Shown here piece by piece: positions 22,339-30,189 of a stretch of 47,073 nt of DNA. The notes under the pieces are model-generated. The model was not told where the DNA came from, did no database searches, and saw nothing but the letters and a program-made list of their open reading frames with translations. Within the stretch, counting starts at the first letter, position 1. Each line of letters starts with the position of its first letter. The DNA comes from Acidobacteriota bacterium (GTDB lineage: Bacteria > Acidobacteriota > Terriglobia > Acidiferrales > UBA7541). The stretch lies in assembly GCA_016201285.1 (NCBI GenBank), contig JACQDE010000081.1:1-47073 (forward strand), read 5' to 3'. The position numbers were made by a program, and so were the translations under genes.

Positions 22339-25300
22339 ATGACTACCGAACAGAGCCGCGTCGAGCAACTCCTCAAAGCCCGCGCCGAAGTCGAGCAGGA
22401 ACTCGGCCGCATGCAGGCGGAGGTTTCGGTCCTGTTCACCGACGTGGTCGGCTCCACCGCCTACTTTGAGCGCTACGGCGACATCGCCGGCCTGGCCATG
22501 GTTACGCGCTACGCTGACCTCGCCGCCGAGGCCGTGCGCGAGATCGGCGGTCGCCCCGTCAAAACGATTGGCGACGCCATCATGGCCGAGTTTTCCGAGG
22601 CGCAGCGGGCCGTGCGTGCCGGCGTCGAAATCCAGCGCCGCTTGTTACAACTCAACGCCACACTGGTGCAGAAGGACCGTCTCCAGCTTCGCGTCGGCAT
22701 CCATCTGGGAAAGTGCTTCCGGCAGCAGGAAGACCTCTATGGCGAAGGCGTCAACAATGCCGCGCGCGTCATCAAGGGCTGCGGCCCGGCGCAGATTCTC
22801 ATCTCGCGCAGCGTCCGCAACGCGCTCCCATCCGATTTTCCGTTTCGCTGCAACCAGGTCGGCGAAATCGAGCTGAAGAAGGGCGGCGAAAAGGAAGAAG
22901 TATTCGAAGTCGTATGGACGGAAACGCAGACTTACGTCGAGCTGCGCCACCACACCACCGTCGCGCTCAAGCGCGGCGACCTGAAAGCGCCCGGGCTCAA
23001 CATCGAAGACCTTGTCCAGCCTTCGCCGCCTCCGCTCGCTACGCAGAAAACGCCCGCGGCCGAAACCTCCTCCACGACCACGCCGCTGCCCGCCGTTTCG
23101 CTCTCCGCGCGCTACGAGCTGCTCGGCGAGCTCGGCGCCGGCGGCATGGGCATCGTCTATAAGGCGAAGGACCGCGAGACCGGCGACCTCGTCGCCCTGA
23201 AAGTCCTCCGCCCCGAAGTCGCCGCCGACGCCGAGGGCATGGCCCGTTTCAAGCACGAGCTTCGCGTCACCCGCCGCATCACTCACAAAAACGTCTGCCG
23301 CATCCACGAGTTCAGCCGCACCGAAGATTCCGCCTTTATCTCCATGGAGATGGTCGAAGGCGAAAGCCTCCGCCAGATCCTCGCGCGCTTCGGCAGCATG
23401 ACGCCGAAGAAAGGTGTGCAGATTGCCCAGCAAATTTGCGCCGGCCTCCGCGAAGCGCACTCGCAGGGCATCGTCCATCGCGACCTCAAGCCCGAAAACG
23501 TGATGATCGACCAGGCCGGCAACGTCAAGTTGATGGACTTCGGCATCGCTCGCTCGAACCTCGGCCTGGCCGCGACTGCCGCTGGCGTTGTTGTCGGCAC
23601 GCCCGCCTACATGGCCCCCGAGCAGGTGCAGGGGAGGACGGCCGACGCCCGGTCAGATATTTATTCCCTCGGACTCATTCTCTACGAAATCTTCACCGGC
23701 ACGCCGGCCTTCCGCGGGAAAACGCCCGTCGAAGTTGTTTTCAAACAGCTCAAGGAAACGCCTCCGCCGCCGCGCCAGCTCGAGCCCACGCTGCCGCTCC
23801 ACATCGAGCTGGCCATCGTTCGCTGCATCGAAAAAGATCCCGCGGATCGCTTTCAGTCCGTGGACGATCTCGAAGCCGCCCTCGCCGGAAAACTCGAAGA
23901 GCGCCCCGCCGCCGCGGGGACAATTCCGACACCGACTCCTGCCGTGCCCGTATCGGACCGGATCACCGCCGATGCCATCGCTCCGCCCGCGCCTACCCCG
24001 CCGGTCGCTGCCCCATATAGACCGCCTGTCATCCTGAGCGAAGCGAAGGATCTCTCTTCCGTTGCGCCGTCATCTTCACCTGCCGAACGCGCCGCGCCCG
24101 CGTCGCACCCCGCGCCCTACGTGCCTGCGCAACGCGCCGGCTCCACACTCAGCACCGGCCTCGTTTTCGGCGGAGTATTTCTGGTCATCCTTGTCGGTGG
24201 CTTCTTCGCAGTAAAGCATTTCACTGGCTTGAAGCCTGCGCCCCAGCAGGCACAAGTGCCGGCAACGCAAATCGCGCAGCAGCCTGCAACGCCGGCGCAA
24301 CTACCCGCAGAGCCCGCTGTCCAACCGCCCGCGCCCGCAGGTACGGCCTCTGGTGGCCGCCCGGAAACGAAGGCGCCTCCGGAATCAGTCCCTGCGCGCG
24401 AGTCCGCAAAAACTCCTTCCACGTCCGCGTCGGTCTCTGCACCGCCGTCGCAGCCGCCGGCCACGACGACACCTGCACCTGCCCCGATGCGCCCCCTGCC
24501 GGACTATTCTTTTGCGCGCACGCTGGCCGGCCACTCCGGTGCCGTGTCGAGCGTCGCCTTCAGCGGCGATGGACGCCTGCTCGCCTCCGGCAGCGCTGAC
24601 AAGACCGTGCGCCTATGGGAAGCTGGCAGTGGCCAGCCGCTGCACGTGCTAAAGGGCCACGCCGGCGCGGTCACCGCCGTCGCCGTCAGTCCCGATGGCG
24701 CACTCGTCGCCTCGGCCAGTCTCGACCGCACCGTCAAGCTCTGGGACGCGGCCAGCGGCCGCGAAGCCGCCGCACTGCCGAAGGAGGCGTCGGGTTTCCT
24801 GGCGGTCGCGTTCAGTCCGGACGGCCGCCTGCTGGCCGCTGCCATGCAGGACGGCCGCGTGAAACTTTTCGAAATGCCTTCCGGCCGTGGCGCGCAGAGC
24901 CTCGACGCTCACACTGGGCCGGTGTACGCGCTCGCCTTCAGCCCGGACGGACGTCTGCTCGCCTCCGCGGGCCGCGATCAAAAAGTCAAATTGTGGCAGG
25001 TCTCCTCAGGACAGGAAGTGGCGGCGCTCGCGGGCCACGCCGATGCTGTCACCAGCCTCACCTTCAGTTCCGATAGCCGCACGCTCGCTTCGGGTAGTGA
25101 AGACAAATCGGTGCGTCTGTGGGATGTGGCGTCGCGCCGCGAACTTCGCTCTCTCTCGGGTCACGCTGCCGGCGTGGACGGCGTCGCCTTCAGCGCCGAC
25201 GGGCGCGTGCTGGCCTCCGGCAGCGCCGACAAAACCATCAAGCTCTGGGAAGTGTCCTCGGGAAGGGAACTGAAGACGCTCACTGGCCACGTCTTTGGCA

Positions 25301-25386
25301 TCGCCGCCGTTGTCGCCTCCCGCGACGGCCGCTGGCTGGCCTCCGCCGCCGGCGACAACACCATCCGCCTCTGGCGCCGCGAGTAG
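22339..25386 (+). CDS. fusion of class III nucleotidyl cyclase, Ser/Thr kinase and WD40 propeller
   Basis: This 1,015-residue signalling protein has a class III cyclase domain (about 25-200) with VLFTDVVGST, KTIGDAIMAEF and DLYGEGVNNAARV, keeping both metal Asp and the transition-state Arg/Asn. A Hanks-type kinase follows (about 259-530) with GELGAGGMGIVY, VALKVL, HRDLKPEN, DFGIA and APEQ, all catalytic residues present. Then come a Pro/Ala linker, one membrane helix (about 605-625) and seven WD40 repeats (725-1015), enough for one propeller outside the membrane. ATG 22339 is chosen because upstream codons lack family similarity. Residues 564-574 (VILSEAKDLSS) are repeat-derived. The stop codon lies in a family A copy. 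Confidence 0.93.
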   Translation: MTTEQSRVEQLLKARAEVEQELGRMQAEVSVLFTDVVGSTAYFERYGDIAGLAMVTRYADLAAEAVREIGGRPVKTIGDAIMAEFSEAQRAVRAGVEIQRRLLQLNATLVQKDRLQLRVGIHLGKCFRQQEDLYGEGVNNAARVIKGCGPAQILISRSVRNALPSDFPFRCNQVGEIELKKGGEKEEVFEVVWTETQTYVELRHHTTVALKRGDLKAPGLNIEDLVQPSPPPLATQKTPAAETSSTTTPLPAVSLSARYELLGELGAGGMGIVYKAKDRETGDLVALKVLRPEVAADAEGMARFKHELRVTRRITHKNVCRIHEFSRTEDSAFISMEMVEGESLRQILARFGSMTPKKGVQIAQQICAGLREAHSQGIVHRDLKPENVMIDQAGNVKLMDFGIARSNLGLAATAAGVVVGTPAYMAPEQVQGRTADARSDIYSLGLILYEIFTGTPAFRGKTPVEVVFKQLKETPPPPRQLEPTLPLHIELAIVRCIEKDPADRFQSVDDLEAALAGKLEERPAAAGTIPTPTPAVPVSDRITADAIAPPAPTPPVAAPYRPPVILSEAKDLSSVAPSSSPAERAAPASHPAPYVPAQRAGSTLSTGLVFGGVFLVILVGGFFAVKHFTGLKPAPQQAQVPATQIAQQPATPAQLPAEPAVQPPAPAGTASGGRPETKAPPESVPARESAKTPSTSASVSAPPSQPPATTTPAPAPMRPLPDYSFARTLAGHSGAVSSVAFSGDGRLLASGSADKTVRLWEAGSGQPLHVLKGHAGAVTAVAVSPDGALVASASLDRTVKLWDAASGREAAALPKEASGFLAVAFSPDGRLLAAAMQDGRVKLFEMPSGRGAQSLDAHTGPVYALAFSPDGRLLASAGRDQKVKLWQVSSGQEVAALAGHADAVTSLTFSSDSRTLASGSEDKSVRLWDVASRRELRSLSGHAAGVDGVAFSADGRVLASGSADKTIKLWEVSSGRELKTLTGHVFGIAAVVASRDGRWLASAAGDNTIRLWRRE
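24028..24059 (+). repeat. family B repeat inside a coding sequence
   Basis: GTCATCCTGAGCGAAGCGAA plus GGATCTCTCTT is read in frame as VILSEAKDLSS in the linker before the membrane helix of the cyclase-kinase fusion. Confidence 0.8.
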
Positions 25387-25406
25387 CGCCAGGCTTCTGC
25401 CGGGCG
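25383..25406. repeat. degraded family A palindrome overlapping a stop codon
   Basis: GTAGCGCCAGGCTTCTGCCG then GGCGC has the family A outline with mismatches. Its TAG (25384-25386) is the stop codon of the cyclase-kinase gene. It lies just before the convergent dedA gene. Confidence 0.55.
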
Positions 25407-25414
25407 CGCACTGC

Positions 25415-26014
25415 TCATATCTTTTTGCGCCGCATCCACCGCACCAGCAGAAAGAGAATTACGATCGCGGCCGCGATGCCTGTGAGGATCAGCGCGCCGC
25501 GATGGAATGTTTCAAGTACTCGTAGCCAAGCATCCCCGAGAAAATATCCCAGCGAGACAAACGTAAGTACCCAAAAGATCCCGCCCGTGTAGGCAAACGC
25601 CGCGAACGCGTGCGGCTCGAGCTCCGCCGTCCCCGCCACGTACGCCGTCAGATGGCGCACGCCGGGCACGAAGTAGCCGAACGTCAGCGACCACTTGCCG
25701 ATGTGCTCGAACCAGTCGTGCGCCCGGTGGAGCATCTCCGGCGTGACGTGCACGTACTTCCCATACTTGTGCAGGATGCGCAGCCCCAGCGTGCGTCCCA
25801 GCACGTAGCTCAGCGAAATGCCGCACATCGTTCCCAGAAACGCGCTGGCGATGGCCGGCGCAAACTGCACGTCGCCGCGGTACACCAGATAGCCGAGATA
25901 GGTGAGCAGTAACTCGTCCGGCACCGGCAGCCCGACGATCCCGAACATCAGCAGGCAAAACACGCCGCCGTAGGCATGATGCGCCACCCACTGCAAAATG
26001 GCTTCCGTCGGCAT
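25415..26014 (-). CDS. DedA family membrane protein
   Basis: The 199-residue integral membrane protein of the DedA/SNARE-associated superfamily has two re-entrant blocks, GIVGLPVPDELLLTYLGYLV and FGYFVPGVRHLTAYVAG, the latter carrying the family's G-x-x-x-P-G-x-R motif. The C-terminal helix ends in a basic RWMRRKKI tail. DedA proteins move or flip phospholipids, including undecaprenyl phosphate. It lies 21 bases downstream of the mrfB-like gene on the same strand and is probably co-transcribed. Confidence 0.93.
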   Translation of the reverse strand: MPTEAILQWVAHHAYGGVFCLLMFGIVGLPVPDELLLTYLGYLVYRGDVQFAPAIASAFLGTMCGISLSYVLGRTLGLRILHKYGKYVHVTPEMLHRAHDWFEHIGKWSLTFGYFVPGVRHLTAYVAGTAELEPHAFAAFAYTGGIFWVLTFVSLGYFLGDAWLRVLETFHRGALILTGIAAAIVILFLLVRWMRRKKI

Positions 26015-26035
26015 TCGGTCCGCGCCTCCACGTCA

Positions 26036-27379
26036 TCAGGCCCAGATGGTTGTGCCGCGGCCTGCGCGCCGCTCCAGCCGCTCCAGCCGCTCCAGCCGGT
26101 GCTCCAGCCGCGCGCGCAGTTTCCGATGCACCGCTGCGGTGATGTTTCCCGTTTGCAGCGCCTCGCCCAGCGCCGCCAGTGCCTCACGCGTCAGCGCCGC
26201 CGCGCGTTGCGGCGCCCGCGCCTGGTGCTCATAGTACATCGCCAATTGCTCGTACGCCTCCAGCGCGGTGTCCATTTCACCGTCGCTCGTAGAGGCCGCC
26301 TTCAGGCGGGCATCTGGTGCCGAGCTAAAGCCCACCTCTATGCCTGCCAATTCTCCCCACAATTCTGTGGCGCGGCCAAAATCCCGCTCGCGTTTTGCCA
26401 GCCGCGCCAATTCTCGCCGTGCCGCGCGGTCCAACTCTCCCGGCAAACCAGCGGCGAGCGCGCGCTCGTAAACCTGCCGCGAGCGTTTCATCTCCCCGCG
26501 CCGCCGCAGGAGCCGCGACAACCCAAACAGGTCCAGCGCCTCGCAGTCCGCCGTCTCCGGCTCCTCGAGCAGCGACAGCATTTTTCCGGAAAGCGCCGCG
26601 AGCCCGCGCAAGTCATGCTGGTTGTGCCGGAAGACGTCCGCCAGCGGCTCGGCCGCTCCGCCCCGCAAATAATCAAAATAGAGTTGCGGGATCATCTGGC
26701 TCCAGAGGTCCGGCCCGCGGTCCCAGCCGAGAATGTGTTTTTCGAGTTCCGTCAGCCGCACGGACTGCAACCGCATCCTCCACAGTTGCCGCGCCGGATG
26801 AAGCAAGTCGAGGTGCGCGCGCAGCGCCTGCGCTTCGATCGCACGCGTCATGCGGTAGCGCGTCTCGAGCAGCGGCCAGTCGAACGTCTTGCCGTTGAAC
26901 GTCACCAGCACGGGCCGCTCGCGCAGCCGCTCGCCAAGCGCCAGCAGCAGCGAATGCTCCTCGCCGAAATCGCGCATGAAATACTGTTCGACCTGCAAGC
27001 CGCCCGCGTCCCACCATGCCACGCCCACCAGAAATGCGTACGTCCCCGTGCCTCCCGCCAGGCCCGTTGTTTCCGTGTCGAGGAAGAGCCATTGTTGCGG
27101 ATCGCTCAGCGCACTCGCCGCCTCCGGCGCGAGCAGCCGCAGCGCCTCCGGCTTGGGCGAACAACTCTCCGGCTCGGCGTACCACCGCCGCACCGCGACG
27201 TGCTCACCGTACTCATTCCGCCGCACCTCGCCGCCGACGATCCGCGCCAGCGCATCCGTATTGCCGAGCGGGCGCTGCTCTGCGGCGGCACGCGCTTCCT
27301 GGCCTGCGGGCATGGCGCGCCTCGCTGCTGGCCGCAACGCCGCAATCCGCCCCAACCTGTCATTCAGCGGTGCACTCAT
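26036..27379 (-). CDS. mrfB: ribonuclease H-like exonuclease (MrfB/YprB-like) with TPR tail
   Basis: The 447-residue protein has a DEDD exonuclease fold: FLDTETTGLAGGTGTYAFL (Asp101, Glu103), LVTFNGKTFDWPLL, LDLLHPARQLW and NQHDLRGLAAL. The C-terminal 170 residues are helical and TPR-like. In Bacillus subtilis the YprB/MrfB exonuclease works with helicase MrfA in excision of mitomycin-type lesions; the mrfA-like gene lies directly upstream here. Residues about 346-364 derive from two inverted family A copies. The C-terminus holds the short repeat ERLERLERLERR, coded by repeated CTCCAGCCG. The start ATG 27379 has a weak ribosome site. Confidence 0.85.
   Translation of the reverse strand: MSAPLNDRLGRIAALRPAARRAMPAGQEARAAAEQRPLGNTDALARIVGGEVRRNEYGEHVAVRRWYAEPESCSPKPEALRLLAPEAASALSDPQQWLFLDTETTGLAGGTGTYAFLVGVAWWDAGGLQVEQYFMRDFGEEHSLLLALGERLRERPVLVTFNGKTFDWPLLETRYRMTRAIEAQALRAHLDLLHPARQLWRMRLQSVRLTELEKHILGWDRGPDLWSQMIPQLYFDYLRGGAAEPLADVFRHNQHDLRGLAALSGKMLSLLEEPETADCEALDLFGLSRLLRRRGEMKRSRQVYERALAAGLPGELDRAARRELARLAKRERDFGRATELWGELAGIEVGFSSAPDARLKAASTSDGEMDTALEAYEQLAMYYEHQARAPQRAAALTREALAALGEALQTGNITAAVHRKLRARLEHRLERLERLERRAGRGTTIWA
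26289..26344. repeat. two family A palindromes inside the mrfB-like gene
   Basis: GTAGAGGCCGCCTTCAGGCG and onward (26289-26313) is followed by a copy in the opposite sense (26318-26344; read from the minus strand it contains GGGCTTTAGC). Together they encode the segment VGFSSAPDARLKAAS. Confidence 0.7.
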
Positions 27380-27394
27380 TCAGATCCCAACTGC

Positions 27395-27530
27395 GCCACC
27401 GAGGCACAGAGTCCCAGAGAAATCAGAAAATAGCTCTAACCTACTGGCGCTGTCTTGCGTCTGTCCTCCCATTTTCTAATTTCTCTTTTCTATTTTCTTT
27501 CTGTTTTCCGCTGTGTTTCTGTGGCTATCT
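27395..27530. repeat. family C repeats between mrfB and mrfA
   Basis: GCCACCGAGGCACAGAGTCC then CAGAGAAATC (27395-27425) and TTTTCCGCTGTGTTTCTGTG then GCTATCTC (27503-27530) are opposite-sense copies of the CTCTGTG-type repeat. They flank an AT-rich stretch (27465-27503, TTTTCTATTTTC). The second copy overlaps the 3' end of the helicase gene. Confidence 0.55.
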
Positions 27531-29951
27531 CTCTTCACACAATCGCGCCAGGATGGCCAGCGCCGCCTCCTTCGCCCGTTCGTGCTTCTCTCCGGCAGGA
27601 CCCACGCAAGATGGACACCCCTTCTCGCACGAGCAGCCGGCAATCAACTCGCGTGTCTTCGCCACCAGCAGATCGTGCACGCGGAAGAGCGGCTCGCTGA
27701 ACCCGATCCCGCCCGGATACGCGTCGTAGAGATACAGGTTCGGCTCGAAATACTCCTTCGTCTCGTCTGTCTCCGCGTTTCCTCTGCGCTCTCCGCGCCT
27801 CTGCGTTAGATTTTGAATTTCCTCCAACGACGGCGCCTCCTCAAATTCAACCCCGACATTCGGCGAGGGCGGCCGCTCACCGATGGCCGTGCCCAGGTCG
27901 CGCCGATCGCACATCAGCAGCAGCGTGGCCACCGACTCCAGCGCGTGCAAGAGGCCAAACATCCCCGCCTGCCGCTCGGAAATCGGGAAGGGAAGCGACT
28001 CCACCAGCGGCCGCTCGAGCGTCATCCAGTACGCCGTCGTGTGCATCTCGTTTTCCGGCAGTTCGAGCCGTCCCGCGCCCACGTTTTCGTTGGTGAAGAA
28101 TTTTATTTTCTTGAAGCCAACAACCTGCGAGCGCACCAGCACGTCGCCGTGCGCCCGTCCGCCCGGCCCCGTCACGCTCGCGTGCTCCGCGCATTCCAGC
28201 ACGCGTACCTGCGTGTAGCGCACCGCGTCGGTGTAATAATCCACGTCCACGCGCTTCACGTACGCCTTGCGCTCCTGGAAATCCAGACGCTCCACGTGAT
28301 ACTGCTGCCCTTCGTGGAGGTAGATCGCTTTGGGATGCACGAACTCCAGCGCGCTCGAGAAATCCACCTCGCCGATCACTTCCGCTTCGCCGGTGATGTC
28401 AATGATCACGAAGTTGTCGCTGGTCACCGAGCGCAGGCTGATCGTATCCGCCGGATAGACCTCCTGCGTCCAGTGCCAGTGCTCGCCGCTGCGGTGCAGA
28501 AAGCCTGCCTCCTCGAGCCGCGCGCACAGTTCCGGCAAATCCACGTCGCCGAATTTCTCTTGCGGCCCGAGCGGCAGCTCGAACGCTGCGCACTTCAAAT
28601 GGTTGATCAGGATTTCCAGATTATCCGGCTGGATGTAGCCGTGCTCCGGCGACTTTCCAAAAAAATAATCCGCGTTCTTCACGATGAACTGGTCGAGCGG
28701 TGCCGACGACGCCACCAGCACCGCGCACGAGCTTCCGCTGCGGCGTCCCGCGCGGCCCGCGCGTTGCCACGTGGACGCGATCGTGCCCGGATATCCGGCC
28801 ATCACCGCCGTATCCAGCGAGCCAATGTCGATGCCCAGCTCCAGCGCGTTGGTCGAAACCACGCCGCGGATTTTTCCTTCGCGCAGCCCGCGCTCGATCT
28901 CCCGCCGCTCGCCCGGCAGATAGCCGCCGCGATAGCCGCGGATGGCCTCCGGCTGTCCCGGTGGCACGGGGTTTGCCTCGCGCAGATAGGTGAGCATCAC
29001 CTCCGTGTGCAGCCGGCTGTTCGCGAAGACGATGGTCTGCTGCCCACGCTTCAGAAATTCCTGCGCCACGCGCGACGCTTCGTTGATGCAGCTCCGCCGG
29101 ATCCCGAGGAAGCGGTTCACCACCGGCGGGTTGTAGAAGACCATGAACTTTTCCGCTGCGGGCGCGCCGTTTTCGTCGAGTACATCCACGTCCGCTTCGA
29201 TCAGCCGCGACGCCAGCTCGCCCGGATTCGCAATCGTTGCCGACGAGCAGATAAATTGCGGATCGGAGCCGTAGAATCGCGCAATCCGCCGCAGCCGCCG
29301 CAGCACGTTGGCGAGGTGGCTGCCGAAAACGCCGCGATAAGTGTGCAGTTCGTCCAGCACGATGTATTTCAAATTTTCAAACACCCGCGTCCATCTGGTG
29401 TGGTGCGGCAGGATGCCCGTGTGCAGCATGTCCGGGTTGGTCAGGACAATGTGCCCTTTCTCGCGGATGGCGCGGCGCGCGTCGGTGGGCGTATCGCCAT
29501 CGTAGGTGAACACCCCGAAGGAATTTTCCAGCCGCTGCCCCAAATCGTGCAGCTCCGCAAGCTGGTCTTGGGCCAGCGCCTTGGTGGGGAAGAGGTACAT
29601 GGCCCGCGTGTCGGGGTTTTCCAGCACCGCGTTCAGCACCGGCAGGTTGTAGCAGAGTGTCTTGCCGGAAGCCGTCGGCGTTACCACCACGACGTTGCGC
29701 CCCGCGCGCACGCGCTCCGCCACCGCGGCCTGGTGCGTGTAGAGCTCTGTCACACCCTTCGCTGCGTACGCCGTGGCCAGCTCCGGTCGCACCCAGTCTG
29801 GCACGGCCACGCGCTGCGCTTCGCGCGCCGGGATGTGGTGGATGGCGGTAATGACTTCGCCGGTGTGATCGCGCGCGGCCAACTCCTCAATCGTGCCGCG
29901 GACGCCCGCCGCCAGCCCGCTCGATGTGCGCACTGCCAGGGATTGGCCCAT
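27525..29951 (-). CDS. mrfA: DEAD/DEAH-box helicase MrfA/YprA-like with DUF1998 Cys cluster
   Basis: The 808-residue helicase carries a Q-like TELYTHQ, motif I TPTASGKTL, motif II LDELH, motif III SSATI and C-terminal motifs TNALELGIDIG and QRAGRAGRRSG. The C-terminal domain ends with GCSCEKGCPSCVG, the four-Cys cluster of DUF1998. It matches MrfA, the 3'-5' helicase that works with MrfB in mitomycin-lesion repair. Residues about 714-727 (LTQRRGERRGNAET) derive from a family C repeat. AAGGAG lies five bases before ATG 29951. The gene order mrfA-mrfB-dedA suggests one transcript. Confidence 0.93.
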   Translation of the reverse strand: MGQSLAVRTSSGLAAGVRGTIEELAARDHTGEVITAIHHIPAREAQRVAVPDWVRPELATAYAAKGVTELYTHQAAVAERVRAGRNVVVVTPTASGKTLCYNLPVLNAVLENPDTRAMYLFPTKALAQDQLAELHDLGQRLENSFGVFTYDGDTPTDARRAIREKGHIVLTNPDMLHTGILPHHTRWTRVFENLKYIVLDELHTYRGVFGSHLANVLRRLRRIARFYGSDPQFICSSATIANPGELASRLIEADVDVLDENGAPAAEKFMVFYNPPVVNRFLGIRRSCINEASRVAQEFLKRGQQTIVFANSRLHTEVMLTYLREANPVPPGQPEAIRGYRGGYLPGERREIERGLREGKIRGVVSTNALELGIDIGSLDTAVMAGYPGTIASTWQRAGRAGRRSGSSCAVLVASSAPLDQFIVKNADYFFGKSPEHGYIQPDNLEILINHLKCAAFELPLGPQEKFGDVDLPELCARLEEAGFLHRSGEHWHWTQEVYPADTISLRSVTSDNFVIIDITGEAEVIGEVDFSSALEFVHPKAIYLHEGQQYHVERLDFQERKAYVKRVDVDYYTDAVRYTQVRVLECAEHASVTGPGGRAHGDVLVRSQVVGFKKIKFFTNENVGAGRLELPENEMHTTAYWMTLERPLVESLPFPISERQAGMFGLLHALESVATLLLMCDRRDLGTAIGERPPSPNVGVEFEEAPSLEEIQNLTQRRGERRGNAETDETKEYFEPNLYLYDAYPGGIGFSEPLFRVHDLLVAKTRELIAGCSCEKGCPSCVGPAGEKHERAKEAALAILARLCEER
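27770..27812 (-). repeat. family C repeat inside the mrfA-like gene
   Basis: The plus-strand run CTCCGCGTTTCCTCTGCGCT then CTCCGCGCCTCTGCGTT matches the repeat that opens the lipoprotein gene at 44521. On the minus strand it is read as QRRGERRGNAE. Confidence 0.7.
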
Positions 29952-30045
29952 TGTTTCTCCTTCGCCTTTTATTCGCTAGAGGCTACCACGCGCCCCCACC
30001 ATGCGCAAGCGCCTTCCCTACGCCTGTTTAGAGGATGTTGTTTTG

Positions 30046-30083
30046 CTGAGGCCCGACGCAGTTAGCCGGGCCGAAGTATCTCT
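30046..30083. repeat. family B repeat, long form
   Basis: CTGAG, then GCCCGACGCAGTTAGCCGGG as an imperfect palindrome, then CGAAG and TATCTCTCC. The same outline appears at 45781. The 238-base gap 29952-30189 holds nothing else except a TATAAT at 30159-30164. Confidence 0.6.
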
Positions 30084-30158
30084 CCTACAGTGGCGCGCCG
30101 TCACCACGAGAGCACCTTCAGCAATCCTGTCCTGTCGTCGCTGCATCCTACTTGAACG

Positions 30159-30164
30159 TATAAT
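30159..30164 (+). promoter_or_regulatory. -10 box of the TPR protein gene
   Basis: TATAAT lies 25 bases before the TTG start at 30190 and just upstream of GTGGAGGGGA. No convincing -35 box is visible. Confidence 0.35.
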
Positions 30165-30189
30165 CCAGTGATCGCGTGGAGGGGACGAA

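Noticed and set aside
26041..26110. Repeated CTCCAGCCG near the end of mrfB as a functional tandem-repeat site
   Set aside because: It is a short in-frame triplet-of-codons repeat (ERL units) and needs no explanation beyond coding slippage.
27813..30065. 750-codon plus-strand open frame opposite the helicase
   Set aside because: It is antisense to the well-supported mrfA-like gene, is rich in His/Arg/Gln as expected of a GC-rich shadow, and shows no domain.
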